From positions 66,027,832 to 66,091,831 of the forward strand of contig JARYHS010013631.1 of NCBI GenBank assembly GCA_031002005.1: a DNA stretch of 64,000 nt. The letters are read 5' to 3'. The first letter of the stretch is position 1, and each line of letters begins with the position of its first letter. The stretch is from Vandiemenella viatica. Taxonomy: Eukaryota; Arthropoda; Insecta; Orthoptera; Morabidae. The notes under the pieces are model-generated. The model did no database searches. It was not told the origin of the DNA and worked only from the letters and a program-made list of their open reading frames with translations. Shown one piece after another: positions 45,826-56,776 of the stretch. The translations under genes were made by a program, and so were the position numbers.

Positions 45826-47146
45826 TTGTAAGGATCTTAGAATTTTGGCAAATTCTAGTTTTGTTTAGGCGGGACTTAGAAATTTCAAGAGTACAGTTTT
45901 CAACCTAAGGAATTTCCCTGTAATCTTGCTCATAGTTGTAATTCATTATAATAATCATTTTTATGTGTAATTATCATATCGGGAAACGTTTGGTTTAAGA
46001 AGTTATTCCCGTTTGTTCAAGTTTTGAAACACGCGATCAGAATAGTGAAATTCTAAGATTTGTAATAACTTTAAATCCAGTAAAGCTACAACCGATCTTT
46101 TATCACCAGCTGTAGTCAGCACTATCCCCGATATTTTGGCGGTAAAATTAAGTAATTTGGTAAAGACTAATTAGTGATTTTAATTAAGAGAAAATAATAA
46201 GCTTTTTTATTAAAAGAGATATCAATTTAAATTTTACATCAGCAGATAGCCCTAATTAAGACGATTTCATACATATATGGGTTTTCATAAAAAGTTTAAG
46301 CATTTGTCCGGAAATTAAGTTTTTGTAAAATAGATTGTCGCGGATTGTTGTGCACGCGCGTAAAAAGTTCTAGAACGCTTAGGGATTTTACCCAAATTAG
46401 AATGTATCACTAAGCGGAGTCTTAAACAGCTAAAACATTAAAATTAATTACTCTAAATTTCTCACGAGACTGCCGTCGGACTTCTAGTGGATAAGTCCAG
46501 ATACTATCAAAGTTTAAACATTTTTAATAGTCGGGATCGTCAAATAAATTTCGTACTCTTTGAGCTACGCGGAGGAAAAAGATGTGATACATTTGCTGAC
46601 GTCACTGGTTCTCGTGGTTTCGATAAAAGAGCCGGTCTGTTCTTGCCGGGGGTCTGTTCCGGTCTGTCTGTTCCTGTATGTCGTCTCGATAAGTCTTGCA
46701 ACGGTTGTAACTCGCCATGTGGGCTAGTTTAACCATGAGGGATCGTGTCGTGTTAAATCATAACCTCAATTACTGTTAAGAACTTGTAAATTTTGCTAAA
46801 GGGGTTTCGGTCGGTTAGTTTTCTCTCCACAATCTGTAACTTTTGGAAAAGAGAGTTCGATATGCCTGCTCAACTGTAAATGCCATTTTGAACTTTTGAC
46901 TTTGAACAATAAAATTTTGGATTTTTCTAACAGTAAACTTGTGTGCTTTAGTAGTTTGCTCGAACCCTTTTCTAAATTTGTGGGTAACAAATTTTGTGGC
47001 GACCTAGGCATTCAGTTGAGTCATCCTGGCTACATGGTCAAATTAAATCAAATCAAATTTAAGCAAGTATTACTGAGAACTGTGAGTCTACAAGAGTGTA
47101 AGTTAAGGCACCAAGGCGATACTACAACCCCGGTATCAGCCCAAGG
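45826..47146 (+). mobile_element. LTR retrotransposon fragment: 5' LTR, PBS and leader
   Basis: A segment of about 1.32 kb precisely separates two halves of a SINE, with TTCCTT at both junctions (45820-45825 and 47147-47152). It starts TGTAAGG and a likely LTR ends at GTAACA (46987-46989), giving an LTR of about 1163 bp with AATAAA at 46908-46913. Five bases later is TGGCGACC (46997-47004), which resembles primer-binding sites complementary to an arginine tRNA as in mdg1/412-type Gypsy elements. About 140 bases of leader follow, then the element stops. No second LTR, Gag or Pol is present. Confidence 0.65.
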
Positions 47147-47203
47147 TTCCTTACACTTTCCATTGTCCCCAGTCCTTTTCTGCCTCTAATGACCTTGACA
47201 TCG
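47147..47203 (+). repeat. tRNA-derived SINE, 3' half
   Basis: Continues the SINE begun at 45664, with TTCCTTACACTTTCCATTGT and then CCTCTAATGACCTTGACAT, the usual 3' markers of this family. Confidence 0.85.
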
Positions 47204-47204
47204 A

Positions 47205-47619
47205 TAAGCAAACTGGACATGAAAAACGATTTCAAGATATTTTGAAATTGAAGGTGTATGACTGGATGAAAAATTCCTTTATCACAAATATTGAAGAGGC
47301 TAATAAAACTTGCCAAGAAGAACTGTTAGAAATTAGATATGATGAAGAAAGTAAACATAAATCTGATAGAGGTGGATATGAAAACCTGTGGCAAAATAAA
47401 AAAAAATAACTGTCTTTATAACTAAATATCTAGATAATGATATTTAGTTTATTAATACGTTTCCCTGTCTCATGTGATCAGGCTTTACTGCTATTGATAA
47501 CATTACAACCAAAGAAAGAAGAGAGCTTTGTTTGTTCCTTACACAAATTGAGCTAGACCACCAGTATTTAGTTTTGCACCATCGCCTCAGAGATCCCATT
47601 AATAAATTAAATAATTAAA
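47205..47619 (+). pseudogene. hAT transposase C-terminal region (ZBED5/SCAND3-like)
   Basis: A readable stretch KRFQDILKLKVYDWMKNSF, then NKTCQEELLEIRYDEESKHK and ENLWQNKKK to a stop near 47407. The reading resumes with RFPCLM-like residues, then SGFTAIDNITTKERREL and CLFLTQIELDHQYLVLHHRL (47450-47610). This matches the order seen in hAT transposases of the ZBED5/SCAND3 type: a QEELLEI-type segment, then the SGFSAV-like dimerisation region and a closing LT-LEPDI-like segment. At least two stops are inside. Confidence 0.78.
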
Positions 47620-47937
47620 TCTTATGTCACCAGACTTCTTGCTTCTATGTATGCAAAGCATAAATATTAAAAAGATAGCAACTACTGCAAGTCGTTTTAT
47701 AAAGATTTATTCTGCCAGTCTTAGCGAAAGTCCAACATAGAATATTTGGTAAGTAGTTATTATTTGTTTTAACTTGCTGTAACTCTGCTTTATAAACCTT
47801 ATACAGTCAAGTTACTTCCATACTTTTGTAAATCACCAGTACATTGTGGAACCAGTGGGCGGTAAGATAATTTTACTACTAACAGGGACACAAAAGTGAG
47901 CAGTAGGTAAAAAAGGTTGACTGTCCATGATCTAGGT

Positions 47938-48489
47938 GAATATTCAGGTGATCATGAATTTCTGTCCCAAAAATATGGGACCATCAAACAGATCATCACA
48001 TTCACATTGAATTATTCCTTCTTGTTCCACCAGAATAAAAATATTAATAATAATCCCACAAAAAAAAAAAAAATCCTTCTAAAACTAGGGCTCAGTCTGT
48101 AGGCTGTTTGATCTGAGTCAAGTCCGCAGTGTCTTCTTTTCATTTTCTGAAACTAAATGACTTTCAGTGTTACAGATAATTGAATTATATTTAAAATTAA
48201 AAAAAGAACTTGGTGACTTGTTCATTGTGCAAGCAGAGCCGGATTAAGGCAGCATGGTGCCTGTAGCAAATGTAAACAAGTTCTTGGTTTGCTCTAAGTA
48301 TTAAAGTTTAGGATATAGAATAAAACAGCACGTTTATAAGACTACCTTTCATGATTTAACAAGGACAAATTTATAGATACAACTATGTAAATCAATATTT
48401 CTAAGTAAATTATTTCTACATTCATTCAAGCCAGATCCCACAGAGCAGTCTCTTATATTGGGATCAATGGAAAATGAATGTATTTTATT
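47938..48489. other. Unassigned DNA
   Basis: No feature recognised except an A13 tract near 48060-48073. Confidence 0.5.
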
Positions 48490-49720
48490 GTATACTAGCA
48501 GAATTCCCGGCGTTGCCCGGTTTAGTTTTTGTTGATTTACCCATACACTGTTTTTATTCATGAAATGAGTAACATGTTCCAAGTTTTATACAATTTGAGC
48601 CATCAATTTCCGGAATTAAAGCATACCTAGATTCATCCCCACCTTACCAAGAAAGAAGTGGGTTTAATTTGATTTATGCGTACACTATTTTTATTCGTCT
48701 GAACAGTTTCATGCTTACCACATTTCACTGATTTTGTACCGCCCATTTCCGGTACTAAACTAATCGGTGATTTAACAGCACACTTCCAAGAATAGGGTGG
48801 CCTGGGTGCTTTGATACGGAATGTCAGTTCATTTTAGTCCAGGTTACATTTCAATCTAATTACCTTTGCCAATGTTGCTGCTCGAAAATCGAAACATTAC
48901 GCACATTATTCGAAAATCGAAACATTACGCTCATTATTACATACCACATACATAAAAATGTATCTGTTTATTCCGGCATTACGCAAAAAAATACATATTT
49001 TGAGTGGATTTTCAGAATTTGAAAGTTTGGGTTCAAAATTAAAATTTTACGTATATCTTAAGCCGTTACGACACATTTACTTTAAGAATAATCAAGCATT
49101 ATCTGAAAACTACTGAATCGATTTTGAACGAGTTTTCGTATTGTCAAACATTAGATGTGTCTGATTGTGCTGGCTCATCTGCCGCTGGAGTTAAAAAAAT
49201 TCTCATTATGTTACTACATCTTGCATTGTAGCTCAAAATTAAATTCTATTTCGTACCTGTATAGTTGAATATCAGGTATTCACAATAGTATATCAGTTAT
49301 TCAGAAATAAGCGAGAAATAATTAAAAAAAAATTCTTTACTTTTGATTTATTTCGGGGATTTACAGACTATGGCACCATGGCTATCATAGAAACTGCATT
49401 ACGAAACAACGCAATAAATTATAAAATGAAGAAAAGCTGCTTTGTTGTCCTAAACTGTTTTATTTGCAACACTAAAGGTTTAATACAACGTTCTATTTCT
49501 ATTAAAAGCCATCAGCCTACGCATTAATTATTATGAACACAATGACTCTACTTTTAGCTCCAAACGCCACATATTTTTGTCTGACATTCGATATATCGAG
49601 AACTTAAATAGATTATAATACGACTGAAAACTAGATTATGTCAGAAAGTAAGGAAAATTTTAATGTTGAGCTCCGGGCCCAAGAGGTATGAGTCACATCC
49701 TGAGTATTTTGCTTGTGAAA
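48490..49720. repeat. Left part of a large dispersed repeat
   Basis: Opens near 48493 with TATACTAGCAGAATTCCCGG followed by CGTTGCCCGG, a start I associate with dispersed repeats in many invertebrates. A motif containing AACACTAAAGGTTTAATACA (49468 onward) recurs at about 50733 and, degraded, at 51694, so this stretch is linked to the region after 49900. I cannot name the class. Confidence 0.45.
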
Positions 49721-49721
49721 C

Positions 49722-49815
49722 CATGTAAAATCAAAAATGGATGGCCGGACGGGGATTTGAATACAGGTGATCTCGAGTTCAAGGCTTGAGCGCTACCGTT
49801 CAACCATCAAGCTCG
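49722..49815 (-). repeat. tRNA-derived SINE head, 3' truncated
   Basis: Reverse strand: GATGGTTGAACGGTAGCGCT, then ATTCAAATCCCCGTCCGGCC (box B region) and the first body bases TTTTTGATTTTACATGGTTT. The rest of the family body is missing. It abuts a CR1 fragment. Confidence 0.78.
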
Positions 49816-49816
49816 C

Positions 49817-49885
49817 TTTATAGTTTAATTTAATTGCGATAGAGCCCACGCCCCTGTAGCAATTTCTCCACACACCCTTTTTCGC
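49817..49885 (-). repeat. CR1 LINE 3'-end fragment
   Basis: About 69 bp matching the 3' UTR of the 9915-13970 CR1 copy in the same orientation (shared TTTAATTTAATTGCGATAGA-like and CACACACCC stretches). The ordinary outcome of severe 5' truncation, but immediately followed, in its own orientation, by the head of a SINE. Confidence 0.75.
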
Positions 49886-49899
49886 CTAACAGAGTGTTT

Positions 49900-51770
49900 T
49901 TTCCGTTTGAGTTAAGTTTTTGTATCTCAGAAATGTTGCATTTAAACTTTCTTCATAAGGAAACAAAATTCCATGTCGATTTAGTACTATAACAGTATTC
50001 GTCCAACCAGAAACATGTGAATACTCTTTTATGAAAAATCTTTCAACTAGCGCGTTGCAATTTGGTGATGTATTCTTATGTAACACCACAAGACAAATCA
50101 AAACTGAAGATTTTATATATATCGTTTACACTTCTCGTTAAACCAGATGATGGATTATTATCTAACTTGACGAGACACATTGAAAGTTAAATGTAAAATA
50201 TAGTTTTGTCATTGGGATATTGTATCTCTAAATTGAGGCTGACAGTTTGAAACGCAACCTGGACAAGAAAAAATCCCAAAGTCGCAAGGTACTACACGTT
50301 GGACACGTACAATAAGAATTTTGTTTTCTTTCTAGCACTTGTGGTCAAGTTGAGAAGAAAATCGTTGTCAAAAGGAAAAGAATCTATACCTATCAATAAT
50401 TTTTGACTTTCGCTAACTCGAGAGCTAAGCGAGACGTGTATTTTATTTTTTCTATCTATCTGTCTCATTGAGTAATATAAGAATTCATCATCAAATTTTG
50501 GCGCAACAGTTGACGTAAAAACCGCATTAGTAAACAATTGAATAAATTATGAAATTAATAAAAGCTTTTAAAAGCCATTGCATTACTAAACAAATAAAAT
50601 ATAAAGTTAATAAAAGCTAGATTACATCAGAAACACGCGCGTATAGCGCAGAATAGCAGCTTAATATAAAAAAAAAAACCATCAGCATAAATACCAAAAA
50701 AAGTTCAGTTGTCCTAAGCCGTTATTATTCTCAACACTAAAGGTTTAATACATACTTCTAATGATATAAAACCATTAGCGTACGTATTAATTACAACGTT
50801 GCAATTCCGTAAAGATTCCTATGTAATACCACAAGACAAATGAAAATTTAAGAATTTTTTTTATATGTCTCGATTACATTGTTAGATTGAAATGCGGCCT
50901 GGACGAGAAAACAAAATTCGAATAAGCCAATTCGACGATGTATTCTTATCTAACCTGACGAGCAGGGGCGGATCCAGGGGGGGGGGCTAGGGGGCTCAAG
51001 CCCCCCCCAAAAAAGTATCTGGGGCCACCCCCGACATTGTAAGACTTTTTTTTTAGCTCTACAGATTCGAGGCCCAGGCCCGAGGAGGCGGAGGCGGAGG
51101 CTATAAAGACTACCCCATGGCCAACTCAAGGTCCCCCCCCCCCAAAAAACTAAAAATCCACTGAAGGCAAGCCCTCCCAACCAAAATCCATTCAAGCCAA
51201 GCCCCCCCCCCCCAAACCGAAATCCTGGATCCGCCCCTGCTGACGAGACATTGAAAGAGAGTAGTAAAATATTGGGTTATCTTGCTTTGTTCTGGAGATA
51301 CTGAATCACTAAACTTAGGTGGATAGTTTGAAACGCAACCTGGACCAGAAAAAAGTTTGACAGAGTCACAAGGCACTACACGCTGGATAAGTACAAAGGG
51401 TGTTTTGATTTCTTTCTATCGGTTGTGGTCAAGTTGAAACGTAGTTTGAAGCAAAAGAAAATCGTCATGAAAAGGAAAAAAAACTATACCTATAAATAAT
51501 TTTTGACATTCGATATCTAGAGAACTAAGTGAGATACGTATTTTTTTTTTTTTTACTATCTGTCTCACTCAGTTATATAAGAATTGATCATGAAATTACG
51601 CCGTCATGGAGGACGTAGAAACTGCTATACTGAACAATGCAATACATTATAATACGAATCAAAGCTAGATTATGTAAGAAACTCAAGTGTTTAGCGCTAA
51701 AGGTTGAATACAAACTTCAGATGATTAAAAAAAAACCCATCAACGTACGAATTAATTACTGCGCCTGAAA
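49900..51770. repeat. Large dispersed repeat with internal repetition
   Basis: Segments recur inside it. A GATGGATTaTTATsTAACwTGACGAGACA unit (consensus) occurs at about 50071, 50152, 50812 and 50936. GTTTGAAACGCAACCTGGAC occurs at about 50246 and 51327. GGTACTACACGTTGGA and GGCACTACACGCTGGA occur at about 50288 and 51371. The same unit types occur in the 17543-19298 transposon. No coding capacity. A hAT MITE interrupts it at 50963-51239. Confidence 0.7.
50963..51239. mobile_element. hAT-type MITE, GCGGATCCAG family, perfect TSD
   Basis: A 277-bp element with ends CAGGGGCGGATCCAGG and CCTGGATCCGCCCCTG. The 8-bp flank CTGACGAG is exact on both sides (50955-50962 and 51240-51247), so the insertion is young. 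C and G runs lie inside both ends. Same family as 23053-23216. Confidence 0.95.
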
Positions 51771-52540
51771 TTTTAGCTATACAGATTCAGTCTTTTATGC
51801 AAATATAGAAAATCCAATACTGAAAAACACAATCAAAAGTAACCAAAAAAAAAAAAATAGTTAAACTTTGGTTAATGTGAATAACTGAATCAAAACTTAA
51901 ACGCCAGAGATACTTTAGTATTACCTGTATAATTCAACCTAATTTATCCAGAAATTATCATTAATAATTGCTTTTATTATTAACACTAATAACATTGATA
52001 TCAGAGATATATACTAAAGCTGATGGTCAAAGACATTGACAGACATCGGGGGCAAAGAAAATCTCTACTGATTTTTCGTTCTTCATTCCTCGCATTCAAT
52101 ACGGCAATCGGTGGCGTTTAAAAACTAAACACCCCGTATTAAAGGAAATAATATTTCAAGTTTTGTTCAGTGTGGAGTATGAAAAAATGGTCATTATTGT
52201 AAATTGCTCATTAAAGGCTATGGTCAGAGATATTGTATTGTAGCTGTGTGTTTAGTCCGACCTATGCGGCATCTAGTGGTTCCTCCTGTGGTATTCCTCA
52301 CCATACGTTCAGAATTTCATTTAATGCTCCTACATTATTTAACGTTGAAACATAAGACATGCCAGACAAGTGAATTAAGATTCTAAGCTTTATAACGGTG
52401 AAAACCTCATCGAAATCTGCTCTGTAGTTTCCGAGTTTTTATACTCAATGAATTGGATAAAATGCGACCATTTATTGAAAAGGACACGAACGTGAGGATT
52501 GTATTAATATGAATAAACGATTGTTCGCTTCTTTTTTTTG
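51771..52540. other. Unassigned AT-rich DNA
   Basis: Probably the right flank of the dispersed repeat. AACCTCATCGAAATCTGCTC near 52405 resembles a phrase seen near the ends of many invertebrate repeats. No gene recognised. Confidence 0.4.
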
Positions 52541-52762
52541 CATTACGCCTCGTCGACGTCGAGTCATTAGAGGCAGGAAAGAACTGGAGGCAAGGAAAGG
52601 GAAGGATTTCGGCCATGGCCTTTTGAAGGAATTATTCATGCATTCACTTGGAGTGATTTGGAGAAATCACGAAAAGCCCTGGCTGGGCGGACGGGGATTC
52701 AAACCAGCGTCTTCTCGAATGCGAGGACAGAACTTCCCCTCTCACCCAGCACGCTCGGTCAG
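52541..52762 (-). repeat. tRNA-derived SINE, nearly complete
   Basis: Minus-strand copy of the 8683 family. The 3' markers (CGACGTCGAGTCATTAGAGG on the plus strand), GGCCATGGCCTTTTGAAGGA, and box B as GATTCAAACC are all present, and the head ends near 52762. Confidence 0.87.
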
Positions 52763-53311
52763 CTGTTAGAAATCCTGATGTTTTTAACTAGTGAGCAGCG
52801 CGTCAAGGTTTTAAAATTTCTCACCTCTATATAGCCACAGATTCTATCATTGAGACTTGTAATGTAACATAGGAAATTCAGTGATCTGAAGTACCGTACC
52901 ATTAACTTAGCACGTGCTCCTCCTCGGCTCCGCCTCTAGTTCTTTAGCTCAGTTTCACGTTTTTCAATTCCCTCCGGTAACAAGTTCTAACATTTGTGAC
53001 TGTATTCTTATAAATGTCAATATACATATAGAGCTCAATTTGAAGGCAAAGAACTAAATAGTTTTGGTCACTCATTCTTCTTTTTGTTGCGATCATGAAA
53101 AATTTCAATTCCAGAGCTTCGGCAGTACTTTTAAACTATTGGAAAATTCACCCAAATTTGAATTTTCGGTACACTTTCCATTTTCAATAAACAGTAATTG
53201 ACCTCAATAAATGATAATATAAATATCAACTGATCAAATGAAAACGTAGTCACCAAAAACAATAACATAGAACAGCTCCAAGTTTACAACTGATTTTGAG
53301 AACATTGTTGC
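52763..53311. other. Unassigned DNA
   Basis: No feature recognised. Confidence 0.5.
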
Positions 53312-53314
53312 TAA

Positions 53315-53611
53315 CTTACCCACAGACGCCACAACAAGGTCGCCAACATTAGACTCCGCCCAACAAATAAAAGTTTTTGATCTTCCCTCAAAACCTCAAC
53401 CACCAACCTGCCCACAGAAGTTCAACTTCTCTTCCATGCACTACTTTTCATAACTACTACAATATCTTTCCATGCCTCATCGCCAGTATACGCCCTGTAC
53501 ACTCCCATGACCCTCCTCATCCTCCTCCTGTCTTGCAATGAATCCCATTCCACTTCAACATGGCAAGTTGACGACAAGGTTGACAACCAGGTTGTTCGTC
53601 TGTAGGCTCCG
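53315..53611. mobile_element. Harbinger-like MITE carrying a CR1 fragment
   Basis: The left end CTTACCCACAGACGCCACAA and reversed right end CGGAGCCTACAGACGAACAA share the core CCyACAGACG. Inside, AACAAGGTCGCCAAC pairs with AACCTGGTTGTCAAC. TAA flanks both sides (53312-53314 and 53612-53614). The right end closely resembles the terminus of the Harbinger element at 54089. The centre is a 122-bp piece of CR1 reverse transcriptase. Confidence 0.65.
53431..53552 (-). repeat. Internal CR1 RT fragment captured in a MITE
   Basis: It matches 10161-10282 of the CR1 LINE over 122 bp with three differences, in the same orientation. It is neither the 3' end nor flanked by a LINE-type tail, so ordinary retrotransposition cannot place it here. 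Confidence 0.9.
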
Positions 53612-53663
53612 TAAAAGTCATAAGGATAACAGAGTTCTTAAGGCTCCTGCAGTTAAGTAGCTA

Positions 53664-53666
<3 letters not shown>

Positions 53667-53717
<51 letters not shown>
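53667..53717 (+). repeat. Poly-A tract of 51
   Basis: Uninterrupted A51, probably the tail of a retrosequence whose body I cannot identify. The length may also be affected by sequencing. Confidence 0.9.
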
Positions 53718-53718
<1 letters not shown>

Positions 53719-54210
53719 ATATTGGGATCCTAACTAAAATGGCTAGGTTTTATCGAGTAAAAAAATATAAATAGGTCTACTTTAAAGATGCAAAGCTGTT
53801 TACTACATGTATATGTAACCTAGCTAATAATAAAACAATAATGAAATGGATTACCGTACAATTAATGATATAGTTAGGCAATAAAGCAAAATAGATTTTA
53901 AAAAAATTGTCCATTGTATTGAGGTCTTATTACAGTTACCTACTTACTGACAACAAATTATTGTTTAAAAAACTAAAAACAACAATTTATCTTCTGTACT
54001 TTATTCATAATAAAAGGACTTATATTTTATCTTGATTGTTCAATAACGCAAAAATATAAATTTTTGTTCAATACATTATGTGCTATTAAGGCGCCTACAG
54101 ACAACCCGATTTCGGTCCCAATCTACAGGGGAAATCCGTCGGGCAATCATACGGGGCTTTCCTCCTCACGTAACAATTTCGTTCCCGATTTTAATTTACA
54201 TAAGCGCTTA

Positions 54211-54690
54211 ACAATGGCTCATTTTATTTCAAAACAACAAAGAATTGGAATTTTATTAACAATAGCCTGTACCTCCTACAGCTGGTACAAAACGAAAAAG
54301 AAGATAATGGGTGAAAAGGTGGCTTTTATTAAGGAAAAATCTATCCAACATGAAAATTTTGAGGAGTCTAGAATCGGAAGATTTTACGAATTTTCTGAGA
54401 GTGAATTCTGAAAGTTTTGCAGTGATACTCAGACTAGTGACCCCTTATATAAAATAGAAAAATACCTTAATGCGCGAAAGAATAAGTGCCAGAGAATGAT
54501 TAAACGTTACTGTGTGTTTTTTTAGTAAGTGGACAAGTAAGTGAAGATTTGAAATTTAGTTCGCCGACTTCACCACAAATGCTTTCGGACATTATTCCCG
54601 AAACATGTTGGCGTATCTACAAATGTCTGAAACACTACATTAAGATAAGAAGAAAAGTAGTATATATAAATAAAACTTTTATTTAACAAT
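54211..54690 (+). pseudogene. Harbinger transposase, N-terminal remnant
   Basis: From the ATG near 54213: SKQQRIGILLTIACTSYSWY and RIGRFYEFSESEF to a stop at about 54411. After further stops, EDLKFSSPTSPQMLSDIIPE followed by TCWRIYKCL (54565-54640). The latter resembles the helix-turn-helix region before the DDE domain of Harbinger transposases, where an IIPETC-type motif is common. No DDE-domain sequence follows before the second gene, so about two thirds of the protein has been deleted. The gene cannot encode an active enzyme; it could only be mobilised by a relative. Confidence 0.7.
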
Positions 54691-54867
54691 TACTATTTAC
54701 ACTGTGATTTAATACAAAAACTAGTAATATTAATTAAAACAAAAAAGTAGGAATCTAGTCTTGGAAGTACAACAAATTCAAAATTATATAGTAATGAAAT
54801 TTCCGAAGTTAATATTTATTTTCTATATCTGATGATTAAAAATAATTTTCATCTGGAAAGTATTGCC

Positions 54868-55482
54868 TTAATAGGCAATAACAGGTGTTTCATTATTAAT
54901 TTCACCAAAACTTAATGAGGATAGATCATAGCTTTCAACTGGAAATGAAGACTGGGAAGAGAATTGGGTGGGTGGCTGTTGTGACACACGTAGTAGTGAT
55001 GTTGGATGATAGTTTTGAACTGAGTGTTGCGAGGGCGGCGAATCAAATGATGAATGTGGAGATGATTCAGGAGGATACCGAAATCGCTCTGTAGATCACT
55101 GAAGTTTGTGTATGCTATCAGGGAGTTCTAAATAGTTACAAGATTCCATAGTTACACCTTCCAGCTTTAGCTTAGTAGCATCTGATATAAGTTTATAGAC
55201 AATTGCTATCTGGTCCATAGTTAGGTCTTTTAATTGAATGCCGACTGATTTTCCCACGATCTCCCATTCATCTTCCTTTGAATTTAATAGCCATTGGGCA
55301 GAATCTCTGAGCTCCTCTTGTTTCATGGCAATATTTATTCTTGGTTTCTTCTTTTTAAATGGAATTCTTACTTGTGGTTGAGCTACTTCTTCTTGATTTT
55401 CAAGTGCTTTCCAAAGGGACGGTACATACATGTCTTCTGTGCCACTTCCCGTTTGCATACAAGATTTCATCTGTAAACACAA
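54868..55482 (-). pseudogene. MADF-type second protein of the Harbinger element
   Basis: Read from 55472, just after a TTTACAG that looks like a splice acceptor: MKSCMQTGSGTEDMYVPSLW, the SGxGTxDxYxPxLW signature that closes MADF domains. A Lys-rich KKKKPRINIA and an acidic helical part follow to LELPDSIHKLQ and a TGA at 55099-55097. The frame stays open past that stop for about 75 codons (FRYPPESSPHSSFDSPPSQH, rich in Ser, Pro and Gln) to a TAA at 54870-54868. The upstream exon (about 55990-55815) ends in a GTAAGT-like donor but itself has stops. In Harbinger elements such a protein binds the transposon ends and brings the transposase to the nucleus. Confidence 0.72.
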
Positions 55483-56295
55483 TGCACATTATTAATGAAA
55501 TTATATTTTTTTTATTCAGATTTCAATTAAGGCAGAATTTAGTTCTATACAATCTGTTTTGGAAACTTTGATCTATAAATAAAATTAACTATGAAATCAA
55601 TTTGTAAAAACCAATCTGTTGCTTTTCCTTTAAAATAATTTAAATTGAACAACGTTCAATAAATAAATTTATAGTAAAGGTTATTTATTTCTGTTCTTTT
55701 ATATATTACCCTTATGTTCCTCAAAGAATTATTATCTGTTATAAATTTAATGATGTATTTACATTTCATAAAACAATAATTATTTAGGTATTTGAGCCTT
55801 TACTTACCTATTTTAACTCACGCGAGTAAGTTGTTCACATATTTTCTTTTTCAGAACTGCAACTGTTGGTTCCTAGTCCAATTCTTTATAAATATCTAGC
55901 AAAACTCTAAACATTCTTCCCGCATGTTGTAGGTCATGTAATTTTTGTTGAATATGTCCCATTACTGGGGCATATCTTTATAAACTTCAAGTCCACACCT
56001 CTTTCTCTTTAGACATTTCTGACGATATACACAACCAATGCCACAAAACGCACTCGTACGCTGCTCAAAGCCGACTGAGCCAAAATTGTCTCAATCGTTG
56101 CAATCGCGCTACGCACGTATCAATTTGCTACCTGTCTGCAGGGACAATCTGTAAATTGTTTGGTCGGGCTCAGCCAATCTCCCGATATCGGGAGCAACAT
56201 GCCCAATTATCCTACTCACGCGGCAATCTGCAGGGCCTCTGCCGGATTGTCCCTGTCGATTGGGACCGAAATTGCCTCGTGTGTAGCCGCCTTTA

Positions 56296-56577
56296 ATAAT
56301 CTTGGCACTCCTTATTGTTCAACGAGTATGACATAAAGCATAGGGCGCTTTGCAGACATTAATTAAATCAAGGAAACTTAACCAGAACTGTACAAAATTA
56401 ATGTAGTGTTATCTGAATCACATACAACTGCAAAGTTTCAAATCGATAAGGTAATTAGAAGTAGGCTAAAATCGGCTGCCTAGATTTGTTTACATAACAG
56501 TGTTAGTAAGATACAAGTGAACCTAAAAAAGCTTGTTAGTAACAATTTAATTTATAATCTCTTCCTAGTTTTAGTTT
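56296..56577. other. Unassigned AT-rich DNA
   Basis: Lies between the Harbinger element and the 3' end of the hAT transposase relic, and may belong to the hAT element's 3' region. No motifs seen. Confidence 0.4.
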
Positions 56578-56776
56578 TCACAAAAGTAAAATTATTTCTG
56601 TTAAATCCAGGCTTGATGCGCCCTCGTTTTCAATTACTAGCGATAAATGTCGAATTTGACCAACAGCATTTCTTAAATATTTCTTTATTATTTTTAATTC
56701 ACTAAATAATCTTTCAGCTGTTGCAGGGGTGACAGGAATTGTATAAAATAATAATATTGCTGTGAATAATTCCTTA

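Larger units (their letters stand above)
45358..47929 (+). mobile_element. hAT transposon (Charlie/Buster-type ends) with nested SINE and LTR fragment
   Basis: The left end CAGTGGTAGTCAACCTGGT and reversed right end CATGGACAGTCAACCTTTT form the inverted repeats. The flanks ATCTAAGT (45350-45357) and ATCTAGGT (47930-47937) match at seven of eight. The right part encodes a hAT transposase C terminus (47205-47619) in plus orientation. A SINE entered the left part (45664 onward), and an LTR element fragment then entered the SINE (45826-47146). The order of events is therefore hAT, SINE, LTR. Confidence 0.85.
54089..56292. mobile_element. PIF/Harbinger transposon, internally deleted
   Basis: The left end AGGCGCCTACAGACAACCCG and reversed right end AGGCGGCTACACACGAGGCA continue with ATTTCGGTCCCAATC in both arms. 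The 3-bp duplication is TTA at 54086-54088 and 56293-56295. Both genes expected of this superfamily are recognisable: transposase remnants on the plus strand (54211-54700) and a MADF-like second protein on the minus strand (54868-55482 plus an upstream exon). The catalytic part of the transposase is missing. Confidence 0.88.
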
